61,105 nt of DNA from Planctomycetota bacterium (GTDB lineage: Bacteria > Planctomycetota > UBA1135 > GCA-002686595), in assembly GCA_029212845.1 (NCBI GenBank), contig JARGPD010000007.1, positions 1 to 61,105 of the forward strand, read 5' to 3'. A model generated the notes under the pieces. The model saw only the letters and a list, made by a program, of their open reading frames with translations, was not told the origin of the DNA and did no database searches. Each line of letters begins with the position of its first letter. Within the stretch, counting starts at the first letter, position 1. This document shows, one piece after another, positions 26,389 through 34,356 of this stretch. A program made the translations under genes and the position numbers.

Positions 26389-26523
26389 ATGATTCCTGGA
26401 ACCCTATTGTCCTTCGTCATTCTCCTCGCGGGTCTCTGGATGGGCCAACTCCTGCTCATCCTTCTGAGCTACAGGAGATGCGCTCGGGCCGAGAGCGTCT
26501 CCAATCCCGCCGAGCGATCCTAG
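26389..26523 (+). CDS. 44-residue single-span membrane peptide
   Basis: A small gene between radC and the peptidase gene: ATG at 26389, TAG at 26521. The peptide begins MIPGTLLSFVILLAGLW, continues hydrophobic through MGQLLLILLSY to residue 28, then turns basic (RRCARAE), the layout of a single inner-membrane helix with the C terminus in the cytoplasm. Three things support it as real: a promoter-like pair at 26336-26363, a purine-rich GAGAAG 9 bases upstream of the start, and a hairpin at 26568-26599 after the stop. Function unknown. Small membrane peptides of this kind often modulate larger membrane proteins. Confidence 0.5.
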   Translation: MIPGTLLSFVILLAGLWMGQLLLILLSYRRCARAESVSNPAERS

Positions 26524-26567
26524 GCCTCCGGGTCGGATCCGAAGCGAGATCCTGTAGGGGTCGATGT

Positions 26568-26599
26568 CAGCCCTCCGGACCCTCGGGTTCGGGGGGCTG
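26568..26599 (+). terminator. Hairpin after the small membrane peptide
   Basis: Nine-bp stem CAGCCCTCC/GGGGGGCTG with one G-U pair and a 14-base loop, followed by TCACTTTCT, which is T-rich for this genome. It lies 45 bases beyond the peptide stop and may also serve the oppositely oriented peptidase gene ending at 26634. Confidence 0.5.
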
Positions 26600-26633
26600 T
26601 CACTTTCTACGGGGCCAGCCTCCCCCCCGGCGC

Positions 26634-27866
26634 TCAGTCCGTGGCGTCCACGTAGCTAGCCGCGAGCTCTTCCTGCAGCTCCAGCAGGCTCCAGGCCGAG
26701 ACCTGCTCGAAGTGGTCGAGGATGCCCTGGTTCCCGCCCTCACGCGCCGCAGCGCAGAGCTCGACCAGGATCCGGTCGCCGTAGCGACCCCCGATGCCGT
26801 CTACGAGCACCAGGGACTGGCTGTAGGCCTTGGCGACCTTGGTGCGGTCGGTCCAGCGCGCGAAGCTGCCCCCGAGCTCGTCGAGGGTCACGAAGCCCGT
26901 CGACAGGATCGAGGCCGCTCGCTCGAGCCCGACCTCGCGCTCGCCGGAGAGGTACTGGGCCAGGCCCTCGTTGAACCAGCCCGGGACGGCCTTGCCGCCG
27001 ACCGCCTCGACGAAGGCGTGCACGAGCTCGTGCTTGAGCAGCGGCTTCATGCCGTGCAGCTCGACCGCGAGGTTGCGCACCGGGAGGCGGATCGTGCCGT
27101 CGAAGGCCCCGCCGGCCCAGGAGTGCAGGCCGGTGACCTGCTCGAAGGTCTCACGGCGATACAGGACGACCCGGTAGCGACGCCCGGTGTCGAAGACCGG
27201 GTCGGCGCCGAAGACGTCGCGCAGGTCGGCATAGGAGTCCTCGAGCAGGTCCAGCACGTCCTGGTAGCCGGTGACGAGGTCCTCGTGGCGGGTGTCGTAG
27301 GACAGCTCGAAGTGCTGGGAGGTGTCCTGGTAGAAGTCCGCCTCGACGGAGTGCTCGCGGTTCCAGCGCTCGAGGAGCTGCTTGAGGTCGCCGCGCTGCT
27401 CGCCCATCGGCAGGCCCGCGGCCAGCTCGATGGCCTCCTCGAGGTCGAGGATCGCGTCGTCCCGGTCGCCCTGCTCCCAGAGCCCGCGGGCGTAGCGAGC
27501 GAGCACCTCGACCAGGTTGCGGCGGTAGGTGTCGTTGTCTGGATCGTGCTCGAAGCAAGCGCGCAGCTCGACGAGCGCCTCGGGCAGGTCGCCCGCATCG
27601 AGGGCCTGCAACGCGGCGTTGTTGCGCGCCACCCAGGCCTCGTCCACGGCCTTCTTGGCCTGGGCGGCGGCGGCCTGCTTGGCGGCGAGGATCTCAGCCT
27701 CGGTGCGGTGTGCGAGGTCGCGCGGCTTGGTGCCCACGGCGTCGGGATCGAAGCCCGGGCCCTGGGCCGGGTCCAGGCTCCACTCCGGCCGCACGTACCA
27801 AGCCGCGCCCAAGCCGATGGCTCCGGCGACGACGAGCAGGACGAGCGTGACGAGGAGGGAGCGCAT
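26634..27866 (-). CDS. Membrane-anchored gluzincin metallopeptidase (Peptidase MA-like)
   Basis: 410 residues. An N-terminal signal anchor (about 3-24) is followed by an Ala-rich coiled coil, two TPR-like repeats (about 80-150) and a zinc peptidase domain. The catalytic motif is KHELVHAF with H279, E280 and H283, and the third ligand glutamate is E300 in PGWFNEGLAQYLSGE, the gluzincin arrangement of the peptidase MA-like family. It probably acts in the periplasm. The substrate is unknown. It is preceded, on the same strand, by the YkgJ-type gene, with 44 bases between them. Confidence 0.82.
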   Translation of the reverse strand: MRSLLVTLVLLVVAGAIGLGAAWYVRPEWSLDPAQGPGFDPDAVGTKPRDLAHRTEAEILAAKQAAAAQAKKAVDEAWVARNNAALQALDAGDLPEALVELRACFEHDPDNDTYRRNLVEVLARYARGLWEQGDRDDAILDLEEAIELAAGLPMGEQRGDLKQLLERWNREHSVEADFYQDTSQHFELSYDTRHEDLVTGYQDVLDLLEDSYADLRDVFGADPVFDTGRRYRVVLYRRETFEQVTGLHSWAGGAFDGTIRLPVRNLAVELHGMKPLLKHELVHAFVEAVGGKAVPGWFNEGLAQYLSGEREVGLERAASILSTGFVTLDELGGSFARWTDRTKVAKAYSQSLVLVDGIGGRYGDRILVELCAAAREGGNQGILDHFEQVSAWSLLELQEELAASYVDATD

Positions 27867-27910
27867 GGGGTGGGCCTAGGCGGGACTCGAATCACCGGGC
27901 CCAGGGGCCA

Positions 27911-28732
27911 TCATCGAGCCCGATGGGGATCGAACCGTAGCCTGAGGGGCGCTTTGGCGGAAGCCTCCAGCAGGGCGGACCGGCGGGCGAGGTCCCCGAT
28001 CGGCCCCTGGCTGCGCGGCCAGTCGAGGCGCTCGATCAAGGCCTCGAGCGCCCCCAGTGCGTCCTCCAGGGCCGGCGCCGAGGCCTCGGAGGTGCCCGCA
28101 GCCGCTTCTGTGCGGACACGGCAGGCCAGAGGACGCCGCTCCGGAGCGCCGCAGCGGTCCCCCTCGCGGGCGGGGCAGAAGCTCGAGCCGGTCGGCGCCA
28201 CGCCTGCGGTCAAGCAGGTCAGCTCGAGCCCGCTGACGTGGGGGCCCGGGCCGCTCGGATCGAAGGGGCAGGCAGTCGCCGCGCCACCCGGTAGGTCGGC
28301 CAGGCTGTCCGCCCAGAGCCGCGCGGCCTCGGCTCGGCGCGCGGGGCCGGGCAGCTCCTCGATGCCGGGGCAGGTCTGCCGGGCCCGCGCGAAGCCGGCC
28401 GGATCGTCCAGCACGCTGTCCCAGTGCGGGAACTCGCGACACTGCCGCGGGCGCGCCTCGTAGGCCCCGCAGGTTGCCTGGCCCTCGAGCAAGGCGCAGG
28501 CGCCGTCGGGCCGATCCCGGAGCGCCCCCACGCGCTCGCCGGTCCCTGGGTGCGTCACCTCGCGCACAAAGCGCTGCTCGAAGGCCTCGACGGTCAGCTC
28601 GAGGTGCGCCGCCAAGGCCGCGACCTCGCCGTCGTCGACGAAGGCGAAGCCCCCGGGCAGGCTGCAGCAGCGGCCCGAACGACGGCAGCTGAAGACGAAG
28701 GTCGAGCCCTCCGCGTCCCGGTCCCGATCCAC
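27911..28732 (-). CDS. YkgJ-type cysteine-cluster protein, duplicated
   Basis: 273 residues from a GTG at 28732, five bases after the kinase stop. The first half carries the YkgJ pattern FSCRRSGRCC, then CGAYEARPRQCREFP, the family hallmark CxxYxxRPxxCRxFP, then CPG. In the first motif, usually CxxCGxCC, the second cysteine is serine. A degenerate second set (CPFDPSGPG, FCPAREGDRC, RRPLACRVR) suggests an internal duplication. These proteins are annotated as zinc- or iron-cluster proteins without a firm function. The upstream frame continues into the kinase but is not homologous to anything there. Same strand and near-adjacent to the kinase, so probably cotranscribed. Confidence 0.75.
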   Translation of the reverse strand: MDRDRDAEGSTFVFSCRRSGRCCSLPGGFAFVDDGEVAALAAHLELTVEAFEQRFVREVTHPGTGERVGALRDRPDGACALLEGQATCGAYEARPRQCREFPHWDSVLDDPAGFARARQTCPGIEELPGPARRAEAARLWADSLADLPGGAATACPFDPSGPGPHVSGLELTCLTAGVAPTGSSFCPAREGDRCGAPERRPLACRVRTEAAAGTSEASAPALEDALGALEALIERLDWPRSQGPIGDLARRSALLEASAKAPLRLRFDPHRAR

Positions 28733-28737
28733 GGGGC

Positions 28738-29916
28738 TCAGCGTCCCCGCCCGCGCGGGCCCCGGCGTGAGCTGCCGCTGGTCCCCGGGCGCCCGCGCCC
28801 GCCGCGGCCGCGGCGCTCGCCCCCACCGCTGCGGAAGTCGAGGTCGTCGCGCCCCTCGAGCTGACCGGCGATGTCCTCGATCAGCTCGGCGAAGCTCTGG
28901 TACCGGTCCCCGGCCTCCTTCGACATCATCTTCTCGATGAAGTACTGCAGGTGCGGGCTGAAGCCGCGGCCCTTGAGCTCGGGGCTCTGCAGGGACTCCA
29001 TCACCTGCATGCGCAGCACCTCGCGGTCGTCGCTCGAGTCGAAGGGCAGGCGCCCGACGGCCAGCTGGAAGAGCGACACGCCGAGCGAGTAGATGTCCGA
29101 GCGCGCGTCCGCCGCCGCGCCGCCCTGGGCCTGCTCGGGCGAGAGGTAGGCGACCGTGCCGGCGGTGCTGTCCGCCTTGCCGGCCGCGCCGGCGACCGCC
29201 GCGAAGCCCAGGTCGATCAGGACCACGCGGCCCTCGCCGCTGGGCTTGGGCGCGCCCGATCGTGTGCCCCCCGAAGCGCTGTCCTCGGTGATCATGATGT
29301 TGCCCGGCTTGATGTCGCGATGAACGATGCCGCTCTGCTCGAGGTGCTCGAGCGCGCGCGCCACCTCGAGCACGATCGCGAGGGCCGCCTGCTCGTCGAA
29401 GGGCGAGTCGCCGACCTCGACCGCGTCGAGCCGCTCGAGCAGCGTACGCCCGGGAATCAGCTCGAGCCGGTTGAAGATCGTGCTGCCCGAGCGCGCCACG
29501 CCATAGCTCTTGACCAGCCCCGGGTGGTCGAGGCCCCCGAGCAGCTTGGCCTCTTCGACGAAGGCCTTGAGCTCGCTCGGCTTGGCCGCGATCTCCGGCT
29601 TGAGCACCTTGAGCGCCAGCTCCCGCCCGGTCTTCTTCTCGGTCGCCGCCCAGACCGTCGCGGTCCCGCCGACCCCGAGCCGCTCGCCGATCGCGAAGCC
29701 GGCGATCTCGGGGATCTCGCCCGCGTTGGTGCGCCGCATGCGCGCGACCCAGTCCTCCTCGCGCCCGCAGCGGGTCACCAGGAGCTCGTCGAGCGAGCCC
29801 CCCGCCTGCAGCTCGGCCACCAGCCCCTCGGCCTCGGTCGCGGTCGCGTGGCCTCGATGAACGAGGGCCGCCAGGAAGCGCAGCTCGTCCTTGGTGTCTG
29901 GGGGGGGTGGAACCAT
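28738..29916 (-). CDS. Soluble Ser/Thr protein kinase with RG-rich tail
   Basis: 392 residues. Kinase domain from about 72 to 350: glycine loop GERLGVGGTATVWA, VAIK-type lysine K103 (LALKVLK), catalytic loop HRDIKPGNIM (199-208, D201), and DLG (235-237) in place of DFG. The APE-type region reads GTVAYLSPEQA and later SDIYSLGVSLFQLAVGRLPF. Before the kinase are about 70 helical residues of unknown type; after it a tail of about 30 residues made of RG/GR repeats, which often bind RNA. No membrane segment, unlike most planctomycete-type receptor kinases. It could phosphorylate an FHA partner such as the one at 23251-25272; this is speculation. Confidence 0.9.
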   Translation of the reverse strand: MVPPPPDTKDELRFLAALVHRGHATATEAEGLVAELQAGGSLDELLVTRCGREEDWVARMRRTNAGEIPEIAGFAIGERLGVGGTATVWAATEKKTGRELALKVLKPEIAAKPSELKAFVEEAKLLGGLDHPGLVKSYGVARSGSTIFNRLELIPGRTLLERLDAVEVGDSPFDEQAALAIVLEVARALEHLEQSGIVHRDIKPGNIMITEDSASGGTRSGAPKPSGEGRVVLIDLGFAAVAGAAGKADSTAGTVAYLSPEQAQGGAAADARSDIYSLGVSLFQLAVGRLPFDSSDDREVLRMQVMESLQSPELKGRGFSPHLQYFIEKMMSKEAGDRYQSFAELIEDIAGQLEGRDDLDFRSGGGERRGRGGRGRPGTSGSSRRGPRGRGR

Positions 29917-29922
29917 GCCGAC

Positions 29923-29928
29923 AACCTA
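29923..29928 (-). promoter_or_regulatory. Possible -10 box giving a leaderless kinase transcript
   Basis: On the minus strand TAGGTT lies six bases before the kinase ATG, the spacing expected if transcription starts on or next to the start codon. No Shine-Dalgarno sequence is present. The same layout occurs before the rhodanese gene at 34357. The gap 29917-30094 between the kinase and the SurA-like gene shows nothing else definite. Confidence 0.25.
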
Positions 29929-30094
29929 GGACGCGGGACTGCCCAAGACCAGGGGCGAGGTGCCGCTTGCGCCGCATCTCTCGGCTCCCCGACCCAACTT
30001 CCCCCAGGCTCCACGCCCTGCTTCCCGGGACCCCCGTAGCCCAGCCCCGCCAAGACGCTAACCTCTTGTCCCCTGCGACCGACCTTAGCACGAC

Positions 30095-31675
30095 ATGCAC
30101 CTCATCACCGAACTCACTCGCCTCCTCGCCATCCTGCCCCTGGCCTTCGCCCCGGCCCTCGCCCAGGTGGACGAGCCCGCACCCGAAGCTCCCGCCGCCG
30201 AGGCCCCCGCCGAGGCCCCCGCCGTCCCGACCTTCGAGCCGCTGCCCGAGGGCATCGCCGCCCGCGCGGGCGACGTGCTGGTGCCGATGGAGACGCTCGA
30301 CGAGCTGCTCCTGACGCGCCACGGCAAGCGCGCCGAGGGCCTGGACGTGCTCAACCGGCTCTTGACCAACGCGGTGCTGCGCGAGGTCTCGGCCGCCAAG
30401 GGAGTCGCGATCAGCAGCGAGCAGCTGAACGCACGCATCGCCCTCTTGGACAAGCGCCTGCGCGAGAGCGGCATCGAGGGCGGCCTGGCCTCCCAGCTCG
30501 AGGTCGGCGACGTGAACCCCGACGTCTTCCGCGAGACCCTGGCCCTGGCGATGGCGCTCGAGGAGCTGACGCGGCTGGCCCTCGGCCTGCCCGAGGGCGA
30601 GGAGCCGACCCCCGGCCAGCAGAACACCTGGATGGACGAGCTGCTGAAGTCGCGCGGCATCGAGGCCTTCATGGACCCCTTCCCCGAGGACCGCTCGGCC
30701 GTCGTGGCCACCGCCGGCGAGACCGTGGTCACCATGGAGCAGTTCTACGAGCGCCTGCGCCACGAGCTGCCGCGCCCGATGATCGAGCAGGCCTGTAGCC
30801 AGCTGGTGCTGCTCGGCACCCTGCGCCGGATGGCGGGTCCGGTCGACGAGGTGGAGTGGAAGGCAGCCGTGGACGCCGAGCTCGGGGCGCGCCGCGCCAA
30901 GCACATGGCCGACCCGGAGAAGCAGGGCATCAGCTACGAAGCGCTGCTCGAGGCCCAGGGACTGTCGCTCGCGGTCATGGCCCAGGATCCTTCGGTCGAG
31001 GTGACCGCGCTCACGATCGTGATCGCCAAGCGCCAGGCGCTCGAGGCCGCCCCCGCCGAGCTGGCCGACGCCCCGATCGAAGAGCGCATCGACGCCGGGC
31101 TGCGCAGCCTCTACGAGGCCGACAAGGAGACCTACGACGGCTACTTCGGCGAGCGGCTCTTCCTGCGCGTCTGCCTGCAGCGCGCCTCGGAGACGCCCAA
31201 CGAGCTGGTCTCGAAGACCGTCGAGCAGTCGATGGCCTTCTTCGAGCGCCTCGTGCCCGGCATCCCCGACGAGGAGGGCTTCATCGCCATCGTCCAGCAG
31301 CTCGCCGACGACCCGGCGATGAAGAAGACCGGCGGCGAGCTCGGCTGGTTCGGCAAGGGTGACGAGCGCCTACCGAAGAACCTGCGGCTCTTGGCCTTCG
31401 ACCACTGGGCGACCGAGGGGGCGCCCGGGGTCGCGGGCCCGATCCAGGTCACCGGCGGGGTCGCGATCCTGTGGGTCGGCGCCCACCAGCCCGCGCCCGA
31501 GTGGGCCGAGATGTCGCGCTTCGTGCTGCGCGAGCAGCAGAGCGGCGTGCTCGGTGACGCGACCCCCAAGGCCGGCATCCAGATCTACCTCGACCCGCCG
31601 CCGCGCTTCGCCGAGCCGGAAGCGGCCGCCGAGACGGAAGCCCCCCCCCAGCCGGCGCCTGCCGAAGGCCAGTAG
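30095..31675 (+). CDS. SurA-like periplasmic chaperone with parvulin-type domain
   Basis: 526 residues with signal peptide MHLITELTRLLAILPLAFAPALAQ, then an Ala/Pro/Glu-rich linker. A helical N-terminal domain (about 55-330) contains two related segments beginning AGDVLVPMETLDELLLTRHG and AGETVVTMEQFYERLRHEL, suggesting a duplicated SurA-N-like half. A parvulin-like domain follows (about 345-495), with DDPAMKKTGGELGWFGKGDE and VAGPIQVTGGVAILWVG. The tail is Pro/Ala/Glu-rich. It probably escorts outer-membrane or secreted proteins. It is divergent from the kinase and 112 bases upstream of the microcompartment genes, probably a separate unit. Confidence 0.78.
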   Translation: MHLITELTRLLAILPLAFAPALAQVDEPAPEAPAAEAPAEAPAVPTFEPLPEGIAARAGDVLVPMETLDELLLTRHGKRAEGLDVLNRLLTNAVLREVSAAKGVAISSEQLNARIALLDKRLRESGIEGGLASQLEVGDVNPDVFRETLALAMALEELTRLALGLPEGEEPTPGQQNTWMDELLKSRGIEAFMDPFPEDRSAVVATAGETVVTMEQFYERLRHELPRPMIEQACSQLVLLGTLRRMAGPVDEVEWKAAVDAELGARRAKHMADPEKQGISYEALLEAQGLSLAVMAQDPSVEVTALTIVIAKRQALEAAPAELADAPIEERIDAGLRSLYEADKETYDGYFGERLFLRVCLQRASETPNELVSKTVEQSMAFFERLVPGIPDEEGFIAIVQQLADDPAMKKTGGELGWFGKGDERLPKNLRLLAFDHWATEGAPGVAGPIQVTGGVAILWVGAHQPAPEWAEMSRFVLREQQSGVLGDATPKAGIQIYLDPPPRFAEPEAAAETEAPPQPAPAEGQ

Positions 31676-31730
31676 CGCGGAATCCGGGGCCGAAGGCGGA
31701 CCCTCCTAGCGCCCCTCACGCCCTCCGCGC

Positions 31731-31736
31731 TAGACT
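31731..31736 (+). promoter_or_regulatory. TAGACT motif before the microcompartment genes
   Basis: CGCTAGACTGCG lies about 50 bases before the first microcompartment gene. A near copy (CGTTAGACTTCC) lies at the same distance before the gene at 48719. TAGACT matches TATAAT at four positions, but no -35 box is visible at either site. Confidence 0.25.
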
Positions 31737-31787
31737 GCGCGGCCCCGCCGGACTCCCTCCGGCCTCCCCGGCCTCCCCCACGCCCCC

Positions 31788-32084
31788 ATGTTGATCGCCA
31801 AAGTCGTCGGCAGCGTTGTCGCCTCCCAGAAGGACGAGAAGCTCGAGAACCTCAAGCTGCTCGTGCTCCAGGTCCACGGCCACGAGAACGTCCCCAAGGA
31901 CCAGTACGTCGTCGCGGTCGACTCGGTCCAGGCCGGCGTCGGCGACATGGTGCTGTACGCCACCGGCTCCAGCGCGCGCCAGACGCGGCTGACCGACGGC
32001 AAGCCCTGCGACGCGGTCGTGATGGCCGTGGTCGATTCCTGGGACGTGGGCGGGGACAACGTCTACGAGAAGTGGGCTGGCTGA
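31788..32084 (+). CDS. Microcompartment vertex protein, EutN/CcmL family (1 of 3)
   Basis: 98 residues, the usual size for pentameric BMC-P proteins that close the corners of bacterial microcompartment shells. It begins MLIAKVVGSVVASQKDEKL, followed by LKLLVLQVH, then YVVAVDSVQAGVGDMVLYATGSSAR, matching the family pattern of a beta-barrel opening MxxxxVxGxVVxTxK and a conserved GxGDxVLxxxGSSAR turn. Its stop overlaps the start of the second copy by one base (TGATG). Three unlike copies in a row are typical of the planctomycete/verrucomicrobial microcompartment type, where each copy may serve a different vertex. Confidence 0.93.
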   Translation: MLIAKVVGSVVASQKDEKLENLKLLVLQVHGHENVPKDQYVVAVDSVQAGVGDMVLYATGSSARQTRLTDGKPCDAVVMAVVDSWDVGGDNVYEKWAG

Positions 32085-32392
32085 TGTACCTCTGCCGCGT
32101 CATCGGCCGGGTCGTGGCCACCGAGCGCTACGAGGGACTGGAAGGGGTCTCGCTCCAGATCGTCCAGCCGCTCGACGAGGACGGCAACGACCTCGGCGGG
32201 AGCCAGGTCGCCGCGGTCGCCACGTCCGAGATCAGCACGGGCCCCGGGGACTTCGTCACCTGCGTCGACGGCCGCGAGGCTGCGCTCGTGCTGCCCGAGA
32301 CCTACGTGCCCGTCGACGTGGCGATCATCGGCTTCGTCGAAGAGGCCACCAACCGCGGCGCGCTCGTGCGCCCGGCCGCGGAGGGCGCCTGA
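32084..32392 (+). CDS. Microcompartment vertex protein, EutN/CcmL family (2 of 3)
   Basis: 102 residues from the ATG at 32084, chosen because it overlaps the previous stop and starts the family motif MYLCRVIGRVVATERYEGLEG. The turn that reads GDxVLxxxGSSAR in copy 1 is GDFVTCVDGREAALVLP here, so the pore or vertex surface differs. It ends VDVAIIGFVEEATNRG, again family-like. One-base overlaps on both sides point to fixed stoichiometry within one transcript. Confidence 0.9.
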   Translation: MYLCRVIGRVVATERYEGLEGVSLQIVQPLDEDGNDLGGSQVAAVATSEISTGPGDFVTCVDGREAALVLPETYVPVDVAIIGFVEEATNRGALVRPAAEGA

Positions 32393-32718
32393 TGTTCCTC
32401 GCCGACGTGATCGGCACGGTCGTGACGCCCGTGCAGCACCCCAGCCTCGAGAGCAAGCGGCTGCTGCACCTGCGCTGCCTCAACCCCGACGGCACCCCGA
32501 CCGGCAAGGCCCGCGTGGGCATCGACGGCTGCGGCGCCGGCGAGGGCGATCGCGTGATCGTGCTCGACGAGGGCAATGGCGGCCGCCAGCTGGTCGGCAT
32601 CCCGAATGCCCCGATCAAGACCATCGTGGTCGGCGTGGTCGACTACCTCGAGACCGAGTCCGGCGACCTCGCCTACAGCCACACCCAGCGCGAGCCCCTC
32701 GGCTCGCTGAACGACTAG
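32392..32718 (+). CDS. Microcompartment vertex protein, EutN/CcmL family (3 of 3)
   Basis: 108 residues. Begins MFLADVIGTVVTPVQHPSLE, then KRLLHLRCLNPDG, and AGEGDRVIVLDEGNGGRQLVG in the conserved turn; ends with a charged tail after IKTIVVGVVDYLE. More divergent than copies 1 and 2 but clearly the same fold pattern. Followed after 13 bases by the aldolase gene. No hexameric (BMC-H) or trimeric shell gene is present in the window, so these pentamers must meet shell proteins encoded elsewhere. Confidence 0.88.
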   Translation: MFLADVIGTVVTPVQHPSLESKRLLHLRCLNPDGTPTGKARVGIDGCGAGEGDRVIVLDEGNGGRQLVGIPNAPIKTIVVGVVDYLETESGDLAYSHTQREPLGSLND

Positions 32719-32731
32719 GAGCGCCAGGCCG

Positions 32732-33505
32732 ATGAACGACTATGGGAACCCAGGTGCCTCCGGCGACACGCGCGGCCTCTTCCGTCCCGGCCAGGGCCAC
32801 GCCCACGAGCCCAGGCAGGCCCACCCCGAGGAGGAGGCGCGCCTGCGCAAGGCGCTCTGCGAGATCGGGCGCCTGTGCTACGACCGCAACCTGATCGTCG
32901 GCGCCGACGGCAACCTCTCCGCGCGCCTGTCCGACGACACGATCCTGATCACGCCAGCCGGCGCGATGAAGGGCTTCATGGAGCCCTCGCACATCACCAA
33001 GGTCGACATGGAGGGCCGGGTGCTCGGCGGCGGCGCGCGCGCCTCGACCGAGACCGGCATCCACGTCACGTCCTACCAGGCGCGCCCGGAGATGCGGGCC
33101 GTGGTCCACGCCCACCCGCCCCACGCGGTGGCGATGACGATCGCGGGCATCGACCTGCAGATGCCGGTGATCCCCGAGGTCGTCGTCACGATCGGCGGCA
33201 TCCCAACAGCGCCCTACGCGACCCCAGGCACCCACGAGCTGCCCGACTCGATCCGCGAGCTCCTGCGCTGCTCGGACACCGTGATGATGAAGATGCACGG
33301 CTCGATCAGCCTCGGCACGAACCTGATGGATGCCTTCAAGAAGCTCGACATGCTCGAGCACACGGCGAAGATCCTGTACCTCGCCCACACCCTGCGCGGC
33401 GGGCTCGATCCCCTGCCGCCCGAGGCCGTCGAGCGCCTCCTGCAGACCCGCAAGCTGCTCGGCATCGACACGAAGAACACCTTCGAGACCCGCTGCGGAC
33501 TGTAG
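32732..33505 (+). CDS. Class II aldolase, fuculose/rhamnulose-phosphate type
   Basis: 257 residues. Zinc-dependent aldolase of the FucA/RhaD/AraD family, which splits deoxysugar phosphates into DHAP and lactaldehyde. Seen: GNLSAR for phosphate binding, the catalytic glutamate in ASTETGIH, zinc histidines in VVHAHPPHA, and the third in KMHGSISLG. An N-terminal stretch of about 30 residues (rich in Gly, Pro, His) precedes the conserved domain and could include an encapsulation tag, though it is not clearly helical; the helical C terminus (AVERLLQTRKLLGI) is the other candidate. AGGAG 12 bases before the start is one of the few Shine-Dalgarno-like sites here. In planctomycete compartments such an aldolase makes the lactaldehyde processed inside. 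Confidence 0.9.
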   Translation: MNDYGNPGASGDTRGLFRPGQGHAHEPRQAHPEEEARLRKALCEIGRLCYDRNLIVGADGNLSARLSDDTILITPAGAMKGFMEPSHITKVDMEGRVLGGGARASTETGIHVTSYQARPEMRAVVHAHPPHAVAMTIAGIDLQMPVIPEVVVTIGGIPTAPYATPGTHELPDSIRELLRCSDTVMMKMHGSISLGTNLMDAFKKLDMLEHTAKILYLAHTLRGGLDPLPPEAVERLLQTRKLLGIDTKNTFETRCGL

Positions 33506-33845
33506 CCCCGCCGCGCCGGCCCGCGTGCGTGATCCCGGCCCTAGTCGGCCTGTCCGCGGACCATGCCTACGTGGTCCTCGACCCGCTGAGCCTGGACGCG
33601 ACCGGGGCCAGCCACCCGGTCTCGGTCTCCGTCGCTCCGTAAGGACCGACCAAAGGATCCGGCCCCAGCACGGCCCCCGCGACCCGACCTGGGCTGCGGG
33701 GGCCGTGCCCATAGGTGGCCCTCCCCCACCCAAGAAGTCGCCCTGGAATGCGAATGCGGGTGAAAGGCCCCGCGTAGAAAACCCAACAAGGACCTGGGAG
33801 CCGCCTCCATGGCCCCTGCCTCGCCACCCTCACCCAACCGCCACC
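33506..33845. other. 340-base gap between aldolase and lipoprotein genes
   Basis: The gap holds the strong hairpin at 33668-33708 and, nearer the next gene, a promoter-like patch GCGTAGAAAAC around 33772-33782. Open frames within it are short, lack family resemblance and have no usable start signals. I see no RNA gene. Confidence 0.5.
33668..33708 (+). terminator. Strong hairpin after the microcompartment operon
   Basis: A perfect 13-bp stem, GCACGGCCCCCGC and its complement, with a 15-base loop that can itself pair CCC with GGG. It lies 160 bases beyond the aldolase stop and has no U tract. It resembles the hairpins at 43254-43298 and 60811-60844 in having a GGCCCC-type core. Confidence 0.65.
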
Positions 33846-34256
33846 GTGAACCTGCCCCTCTACATCATTCGCCTGCTCGTCCTGGTCTTCATCCTTGGGA
33901 TCGGCCTCTCGGCCTGCAACATCGAGGCGAACACCAACGAGCTGTCCAGCCACGGCCTGGGGGAGATGGAGGGCGAGCGCTGCACGGTGCAGCTGCGACG
34001 GGACTACCTGGGGGCCGAGACCAGCCTGCCGATCCCGCCGACCACGGACGTCTTCAATGGCGCGCAGGTGTCGATCGAAGGGCGCCTGGAAGAGGTGGGG
34101 CACTACGGGCTGCTGCTGCGCTCGGACGGTCGCGACCTCTGGATCCCCATGGAAGCGATCCTGCTGGTCGACTTCGCCCCGCCCTCTTACGTGCCTGACG
34201 GGGCCCAGCTCAGCCACGCCAAGGGCACCGAAGGGGTGCCGGCCAAGGCCAAGTGA
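33846..34256 (+). CDS. Small putative lipoprotein
   Basis: 136 residues from a GTG at 33846. The frame is open further upstream, but this start gives a signal: VNLPLYIIRLLVLVFILGIGLSAC, with lipid cysteine near residue 24. The mature part is about 110 residues, with strands around ERCTVQLRRDYLG and a region VSIEGRLEEVGHYGLLLRSDGRDLWIPMEAILLVDF that looks like a small SH3/OB-type barrel. I do not recognise the family. It is followed after 100 bases by the rhodanese gene. Confidence 0.6.
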   Translation: MNLPLYIIRLLVLVFILGIGLSACNIEANTNELSSHGLGEMEGERCTVQLRRDYLGAETSLPIPPTTDVFNGAQVSIEGRLEEVGHYGLLLRSDGRDLWIPMEAILLVDFAPPSYVPDGAQLSHAKGTEGVPAKAK

Positions 34257-34344
34257 CACCCGGAGGCCGATCTGCGGAGGGAGGAATCTCCTTGGATCCC
34301 ACGGAAGCCCCCGGAATAGGCCTTCCCTGAAGAGCCCTGGTCAG

Positions 34345-34350
34345 TAGATT
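34345..34350 (+). promoter_or_regulatory. Possible -10 box giving a leaderless rhodanese transcript
   Basis: TAGATT followed by six bases and the ATG at 34357. As with the kinase gene, this spacing would start transcription at or beside the start codon, and no ribosome-binding site is present. Confidence 0.3.
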
Positions 34351-34356
34351 CCCCCT

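Noticed and set aside
31731-31736. TAGACT at 31731 and 48664 as a firm conserved promoter
   Set aside because: Two copies are too few and neither has a -35 element, so they are listed only as weak sites.
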